DNA of 19,615 bases, from positions 1 to 19,615 of the forward strand of contig NZ_JBFONT020000020.1 in assembly GCF_040779325.2 (NCBI RefSeq). Direction: 5' to 3'. Positions 15,561 through 19,615 of the stretch are shown here, piece after piece (within the stretch, counting starts at the first letter, position 1; the number at the start of each line of letters is the position of its first letter). The DNA comes from Aestuariibius violaceus (GTDB lineage Bacteria; Pseudomonadota; Alphaproteobacteria; Rhodobacterales; Rhodobacteraceae). The notes under the pieces were generated by a model. It was not told the DNA's origin, did no database searches, and was given only the letters and a program-made list of their open reading frames with translations. The position numbers and the translations under genes are program-made.

Positions 15561-15735
15561 CAACAAATATGGAGCAATTCGATAGTGGGTCCTTCTGCGC
15601 CTGCAAACACAGGTAAGTATGGGCTCACTCCGGACCTTCTCCACACCGCAGAACGTGCCAAAATTCAACCATCTCTGTCACCGGCGGAAAGGACCATTTT
15701 GGAGCACCGTAGTTCAGATCATCTGCAATGATTTT

Positions 15736-16083
15736 TCAGACTTCGTTCTCGGCCAATGACTCCAACCTTTCTCGATCAGGATTTCGAAGCTCTATCATTA
15801 TAGCATTCTCTACACCGCGCCATGTCGAGGGACGCATATAGCTTTTACTGGCTTTCTTATCATTGATGAGGAAATCATGCCATTTGGCCAACGAATAACC
15901 AAAGTCTTGTCCAGTAACCTTCTTAAGCATCTTCCGACCTTGAGCCATACACTCAATGATCCGGGCTTCCTCTTGCATCTTTACTAGATCACGAACGCCA
16001 TCCTCTTGGGACGAGCCAAAACCGGAGAGAAACAGCATCCCACTCTGCAATGGAACTACTTGTCCAAAACTTCGCAAAGTCAT
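15736..16083 (-). CDS. Small protein, putative immunity to the adjacent T6SS effector
   Basis: 115 residues, no recognised domain. The start ATG 16083 has GAGGTG 4 nt upstream and lies 8 bases after the effector stop, so the two are co-translated. It is mostly soluble and helical in appearance, without a clear signal peptide; EEARIIECMAQGRKMLKK and WHDFLINDKKASKSY stand out. The gene is AT-rich like the effector's toxin end, which suggests they travel together. A small gene directly after a toxin domain is the usual position of an immunity gene, and that alone is the basis of this call. If right, lack of a signal peptide implies protection in the cytoplasm. Confidence 0.55.
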   Translation of the reverse strand: MTLRSFGQVVPLQSGMLFLSGFGSSQEDGVRDLVKMQEEARIIECMAQGRKMLKKVTGQDFGYSLAKWHDFLINDKKASKSYMRPSTWRGVENAIMIELRNPDRERLESLAENEV

Positions 16084-16091
16084 GTTTCACC

Positions 16092-18041
16092 TCACATAAG
16101 TGCTCGCCAATCGGCGATGTAGTTATCAGCATCATTTAAAGCATCTGTAAGTCGTCTAAGATTTGCACCCGTCAGCTTTCCTTCAAAAACAGAACGTACC
16201 ATCATCTGCGCTGCTCGCTCGACGATGACCTCTTCGCGTGCGTATAGAGACGTTCCAAAGTCACGATGCGCCCCCCAGTACTCTTCGTGTCCACGCACTG
16301 GGCCAAGCCGCGTTACAAATTTATCATATATGCGAGCGTGATTTAACTCATGTGCTGCAGTCTTCAGCTGCATATACTTGTTCGTCTGCGAAATATCGCT
16401 TGGTATTCGGATTATGCGCACACCACCCTCTACACTGAAGTTGGGATACTCAAATCCATCGGCTCTTACGCTTCCGTAACGAACCTCATCGACATATTTC
16501 CATAGGTCTACACCACAGTGATCAGCTACCTTCTCCATGAGCCTAGTTGCGCTTGCCTGATCGTTGACGGTACCGGGGCCTTGGTGCCGAGTGAGGCGGG
16601 CAAATCTCGCTTGTAGTGCAGTCCTTGTCAGACGCTTCAATCGCAACAGAACACGCATGTCGCTATCCAAAGGCGGCAGGCGTAAACGTCCGACACCTTG
16701 AACATTCAGAATCGCCCCTCTACCCGAGGGAAGAGGGGTATAATCTGCCGTGTAATCACGACCAAATCTGTGCCCTTTGATTTCAGCGATCCCAAGTCGC
16801 GCCTCGTCGAGCTGTCCGCGCGGGATGGGGCGAATATTTTGACCAGACGCTGCAACACGTGTGGCACGGGTGGTTGCATAGCGAATAACCACCGGAGCGC
16901 CGAGACCAGCGGCGATTTGTGTGACAGCCCAGCCCCGGTCGAACGCCTGAGCTGTCTCCTCTCCTCCGAAGTGCATTGCCGTGTCATGCACCAGATCACC
17001 GATCCAACCCCGCTCGCTTGCGTGGCGGTCTGGGGTCCAGAGCATCTTTGCGCCCTGAGTCAGCGTATCGAAGCCCACAACCGTCAACGCAACACCGCCG
17101 ACAGCCGCCAGACCACCGCTGCCGATGGCGACCGTCACGCCGCCAAACATCTCCAGCGCACCAAGACCGACCAGCGCAACACCTGCCGCGTTGCGAGTCA
17201 GCCAGTTTCGAAAAAACTCTTCTTCAGAGCCAGCTCCGGGATAGCCATTCCGGGCCATCCAGTCGCCCATGACGGCATAGAGCCAGTCAGCGCCCTGCTT
17301 GTTGGTGGGGAGTGGATTTATCCCGTCATCGCCGAAAGGCATGTGCTCGGCCAGAAACATGCGGTCCACATTGCGGCTGATGATCGAGTAGACCCGAACG
17401 ACCTTTTCCCGATCGTCGATCTCCCAATTGCCGCTCTCGGCCGCATTTTGCCGAGAATACAGCGTCCGCCGTTCCTCGCTAAGCTGCCCGAGCCTTTCCA
17501 TCGCCTCTGCACCGGGACGATTGTCTTCCTCTGTCGGGCGATCTCCACCATAGAGGTGGTAGTTTGTGTTTCGCTCTACGTAAGCATCGTAGACAGGTTG
17601 AAGCTGCGCTATCTCCGCATCGATTTCGGACAGCCTCGAACTGGCTTGGCCAATAAAACTAGGAGCATCGATAAACTCAAAACGATAACCAAGCGCCAAG
17701 TCTCCGTCATCTGACAGAAGCTGTAACAGGAAGCCCGCCCGTTCAGGATAGTGACGGGCGAAGCAGTCGAGCAGGCCTTCTTCGGTCAGAAGAGCGCCAT
17801 CGAAGATGACGGGCAAGACCTCGTCGCTGAGCGGCAGTTCCTCGACATCCGTGAAGCCGAACATCTCGTCGAGGGCGACATTGCCTTGATCGAACGGGAG
17901 GACGACCCCTTCACCACCGCATCCCTGACCCTCGGCGCAGGGCATATCGGTATAGTATTCGCGCGGTCGTTCGCTAAGCGGGCCGTTCGCAGCCCCGGCC
18001 AATGTTGCGGCGCTTGGGGGTGGAGCAAGATCCTGAGGCAT
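16092..18041 (-). CDS. T6SS-type effector with C-terminal zincin-like metallopeptidase domain
   Basis: 649 residues. The ATG overlaps the adaptor stop by one base (TGATG). Residues 1-280 are a soluble region with a helical stretch around 135-200. Residues about 284-325 are glycine/alanine-rich and hydrophobic (VALVGLGALEMFGG, VAIGSGGLAAVGGVALTVVG), the hairpin type found in secreted polymorphic effectors. The C-terminal domain (about 490-649) contains HELNH at 564-568, an HExxH zinc motif with catalytic Glu565. EEVIVERAAQ (603-612) offers Glu603, Glu604 or Glu608 as third ligand. It is inferred to be a peptidase injected into competitors by T6SS, loaded with help of the DUF4123 protein. The toxin end is visibly more AT-rich than the first two thirds, suggesting domain swapping. 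Its target is unknown. Confidence 0.75.
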   Translation of the reverse strand: MPQDLAPPPSAATLAGAANGPLSERPREYYTDMPCAEGQGCGGEGVVLPFDQGNVALDEMFGFTDVEELPLSDEVLPVIFDGALLTEEGLLDCFARHYPERAGFLLQLLSDDGDLALGYRFEFIDAPSFIGQASSRLSEIDAEIAQLQPVYDAYVERNTNYHLYGGDRPTEEDNRPGAEAMERLGQLSEERRTLYSRQNAAESGNWEIDDREKVVRVYSIISRNVDRMFLAEHMPFGDDGINPLPTNKQGADWLYAVMGDWMARNGYPGAGSEEEFFRNWLTRNAAGVALVGLGALEMFGGVTVAIGSGGLAAVGGVALTVVGFDTLTQGAKMLWTPDRHASERGWIGDLVHDTAMHFGGEETAQAFDRGWAVTQIAAGLGAPVVIRYATTRATRVAASGQNIRPIPRGQLDEARLGIAEIKGHRFGRDYTADYTPLPSGRGAILNVQGVGRLRLPPLDSDMRVLLRLKRLTRTALQARFARLTRHQGPGTVNDQASATRLMEKVADHCGVDLWKYVDEVRYGSVRADGFEYPNFSVEGGVRIIRIPSDISQTNKYMQLKTAAHELNHARIYDKFVTRLGPVRGHEEYWGAHRDFGTSLYAREEVIVERAAQMMVRSVFEGKLTGANLRRLTDALNDADNYIADWRALM

Positions 18042-19111
18042 CAGCTGTAAATCTCCTCCAGACGGCGCTGGAATGCAGCAAATCGCTCTCCGCTGGGCAT
18101 ATCTTGAGTATCACAGATACGCGCCAGAGCCGGATCGGCACGCTCGAATCTGTCGCCGTAGAAAAGCTCCCAGACACCCCACCGTTCTTGCTGCAACGGT
18201 TGCTGGAAGCCATAGCCATACATCCGATGGAGAGCGGCAACTAGGGCATTCTTTTGCGCAGATCGCACTTCGGGATCCGTCGACATAGAGATGGAGCTGC
18301 CTTTATCCAACTTGACCATCAGGGCATCTGCGCGCGCCTCGAATGTCAGTTGCCGGAACACGGCCTTCTCTTCGGGGCCGAGATGGATCGGCCGGGCGTC
18401 TGCAGGAACACTCGCGACAGGATGGGCGATTTCCGCTTGATTATTAAAGCAGGTAATAACGGTCAGGCTGCTCCAGGGCGCTGGTCTGGCGAGGATGCGG
18501 TGCCCGAATCTCGGCGCACCTCGCAAAAAGGCGCGCATCACACGAGGATCATAAAGGCGCAGATAGAACCAGGCATTGGCGTCATCACGCACTTTTATGA
18601 ACTTGCGCAGATGTGCCCGAAGGTCTTCCAGGCCGTCGCGAGACCGTAGGTAGATGCCGGAAGCCCGGTCCCACATCGCCCAGGGCGCATCGCCCTCGGT
18701 GAATAAATGCCGGACGAATTGGCTTCCCTCATCCAGTCTTACGATCCATGGAGCCACGTCGCCCAATTCCTTGATGGCATCGCCTTGGAATAGGCAAGCA
18801 TGCTCAAGGCCAGAGCTCGAAAGGACTTCCGGCAGGTTCCGCACGCTGGCCGCGTCGAGAATGGCAAAAGTACCAAGTGACGGAACCCCCGGAGCGTTTC
18901 CCTCTGCTGCTATTTCTGCATCTGTCGGGTTCGGCTGACCGAACAGCTGCTCGTGCAGCGCCTCCGGGACTGCTTTCGGCATCTCGACGCCGAACTGGTC
19001 ATTCAATGGCACGATATCCTTGATCGTTTCGACCCGAATAACAGGATCAGCGGGAATGGACGGCGCGGCCGGCTGTTCAGTCCAATGATCAAAGCTGTCT
19101 TCTGTACTCAA
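18041..19111 (-). CDS. DUF4123 T6SS effector adaptor/chaperone
   Basis: 356 residues if the TTG at 19111 is the start; no ATG or good ribosome binding site is nearby. An upstream frame ends with TAG two bases earlier, so initiation may be coupled. The DUF4123 domain occupies about residues 80-200: GTFAILDAASVRNLPEVL, HACLFQGDAIKELGDVAPWIVRLD, GIYLRSRDGLEDLRAHLR and FYLRLYDPRVMRAFL. DUF4123 proteins (Tap/TEC) hold an effector and load it onto the VgrG spike; they are encoded just before their effector, as here. A Pro-rich N-terminal extension (1-78) and a 150-residue C-terminal part make it longer than minimal members. No vgrG is visible in the window, so the spike partner must be elsewhere. 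Confidence 0.82.
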   Translation of the reverse strand: MSTEDSFDHWTEQPAAPSIPADPVIRVETIKDIVPLNDQFGVEMPKAVPEALHEQLFGQPNPTDAEIAAEGNAPGVPSLGTFAILDAASVRNLPEVLSSSGLEHACLFQGDAIKELGDVAPWIVRLDEGSQFVRHLFTEGDAPWAMWDRASGIYLRSRDGLEDLRAHLRKFIKVRDDANAWFYLRLYDPRVMRAFLRGAPRFGHRILARPAPWSSLTVITCFNNQAEIAHPVASVPADARPIHLGPEEKAVFRQLTFEARADALMVKLDKGSSISMSTDPEVRSAQKNALVAALHRMYGYGFQQPLQQERWGVWELFYGDRFERADPALARICDTQDMPSGERFAAFQRRLEEIYS

Positions 19112-19113
19112 AG

Positions 19114-19245
19114 CTAAAACCGGTTTTCAAAATGCCGCCCACCCATGGAGATTGCGTTGCACAGGTCGTCCCGGAATTCAATCGTAACGGGATCGCCGGG
19201 CGAGGTTGTCTGCCATACAGGCGCGCACGCTTCACGGAGACCCGC
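19114..19245 (-). other. Orphan 3' coding remnant between regulator and adaptor
   Basis: An open frame of 43 codons runs from directly after the regulator's TGA, in the same frame, to TAG at 19116-19114. It ends QTTSPGDPVTIEFRDD, LCNAISMGGRHFENRF. No start codon lies near its beginning, the only ATG being 11 codons before the stop. It looks like the end of a lost gene, or an extension of the regulator through an in-frame stop. I do not recognise the family. Confidence 0.35.
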
Positions 19246-19455
19246 TCAGCTTTCGCCGCTGCGCCGAACCGCTTCTGCGACGGCATCGAGCACCTGACCG
19301 GTTTCGAGCTCCGTGGCGATGCCCCATTCCACCAACTCGACATCCAGACGGCGTTCGCCGGTCTCGATCTTGACTTTGTAGGAATAGGAGCGATGCAGGC
19401 GGTCGGCCAGCTGCTGCTGCGTAACCCCTTCGGCGTTCGGGTTTTCGACGAGCAT
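19246..19455 (-). pseudogene. XRE-type HTH regulator, 5' end apparently lost
   Basis: 69 residues from ATG 19455: MLVENPNAEGVTQQQLADRL, then SYSYKVKIETGERRLDVELVEW. TQQQLADRL and the KIETGERRLDV stretch are the helices 2-4 core of a Cro/CI-type (HTH_3) domain. Relatives usually have 10-20 more residues before the MLVEN region, completing helix 1. The frame stays open upstream to the IS110 end but that sequence is unlike the family. No ribosome binding site precedes the ATG. I read it as a gene truncated by the neighbouring IS110 insertion, possibly still able to give a short product. Whether it ever controlled the T6SS genes downstream is unknown. Confidence 0.55.
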
Positions 19456-19508
19456 CCAAGCGCAGGATATTTTGGGCTCGGATGAGGACGGCTCAAACCG
19501 GATGAGGT

Positions 19509-19582
19509 GGGTGGCTCCTGCTCCACCGGCATCGAATGTGCCAAAGTGCAGTTGTCAAAGACTGCTAGGAAAGGAGCCACCC
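19509..19582 (+). promoter_or_regulatory. 11-bp inverted repeat enclosing the transposase leader and ribosome binding site
   Basis: GGGTGGCTCCT (19509-19519) and AGGAGCCACCC (19572-19582) are perfect inverted copies separated by 52 bases. The right arm contains AGGAG, the ribosome binding site 7 nt before the ATG at 19584. If both arms are in one transcript, pairing would hide this site. The left arm may also be the subterminal repeat of the element. Confidence 0.6.
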
Positions 19583-19583
19583 A

Positions 19584-19615
19584 ATGACAGTAAAGGCCGT
19601 CGGCCTTGATCTGGC
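19584..19615 (+). CDS. IS110-family transposase, first codons only (partial)
   Basis: ATG 19584 with AAGGAG 7 nt upstream opens MTVKAVGLDLA, cut by the window edge. This matches the start of IS110/IS1111 transposases, which open with a short strand carrying the first Asp of the DEDD (RuvC-like) catalytic set, here Asp9 in GLDLA. Only eleven codons (the last incomplete) are visible, so subgroup and integrity cannot be judged. Confidence 0.65.
   Translation, partial: MTVKAVGLDL

Larger units (their letters stand above)
19502..19615 (+). mobile_element. IS110-family element, left end (runs out of the window)
   Basis: The start of an IS110-type transposase at 19584 shows that an element begins shortly before. 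The exact left end is not determined; it lies between the last regulator-like sequence (19455) and the inverted repeat at 19509. A position near 19502 is proposed because IS1111-type members have subterminal repeats a few bases in from the tip. About 80 noncoding bases precede the gene. The right end is outside the window. Confidence 0.6.

Noticed and set aside
16698..17714. Long plus-strand open frame (338 codons)
   Set aside because: It is antisense to the effector gene, has low-complexity composition and no family match; the minus frame has start overlap, motifs and context.
19089..19580. Minus-strand open frame of 163 codons spanning the IS110 leader
   Set aside because: It is Ser/Pro/Arg-rich and out of frame with the HTH core, and it crosses the insertion border.

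Overview
The window looks like the accessory part of a GC-rich alphaproteobacterial genome, most likely a Rhodobacteraceae (Roseobacter-group) member. This rests on overall base composition, an alphaproteobacterial style of dipeptide-ABC operon, IS1182 and IS110 family elements, short repeats of the GCGGGACGAAGCGG type between genes, and a type VI secretion (T6SS) cargo module. No rRNA, tRNA or CRISPR array was seen.

Left part (1-9556): a remnant of an IS1182-type transposase is followed by a peptide/amino-acid catabolic locus. A D-amino-acid dehydrogenase-like flavoprotein (minus strand) is divergent from a seven-gene plus-strand operon: an RpiR/SIS regulator, a family-5 peptide-binding protein, two DppB/DppC-type permeases, two DppD/DppF-type ATPases and an M81 (MlrC-like) metallopeptidase. 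The divergent region is packed with inverted repeats, one a good candidate RpiR operator. The inferred job is import of small, possibly D-residue-containing or cyclic peptides, their hydrolysis by the M81 enzyme and oxidation of a released D-amino acid. The substrate is not known.

Middle part (9557-14789): a complete but dead IS1182-family element follows. Its transposase is broken at two places by two nearly identical 26-bp palindromic repeats lying in opposite orientation. Next come a YafY/WYL-type regulator divergent from an EamA/DMT permease, sharing a strong 13-bp inverted-repeat operator, and an NAD(P)-binding epimerase-like protein. The latter is bracketed by directly repeated intergenic sequence.

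Right part (14790-19615): a lower-GC methyltransferase gene, then a minus-strand T6SS module: DUF4123 adaptor, a 649-residue effector with a C-terminal HExxH (zincin-like) domain, and a small AT-rich putative immunity gene. Upstream of the adaptor are the remains of an XRE-type regulator. The window closes inside the first codons of an IS110-family transposase whose ribosome binding site lies in one arm of an 11-bp inverted repeat.
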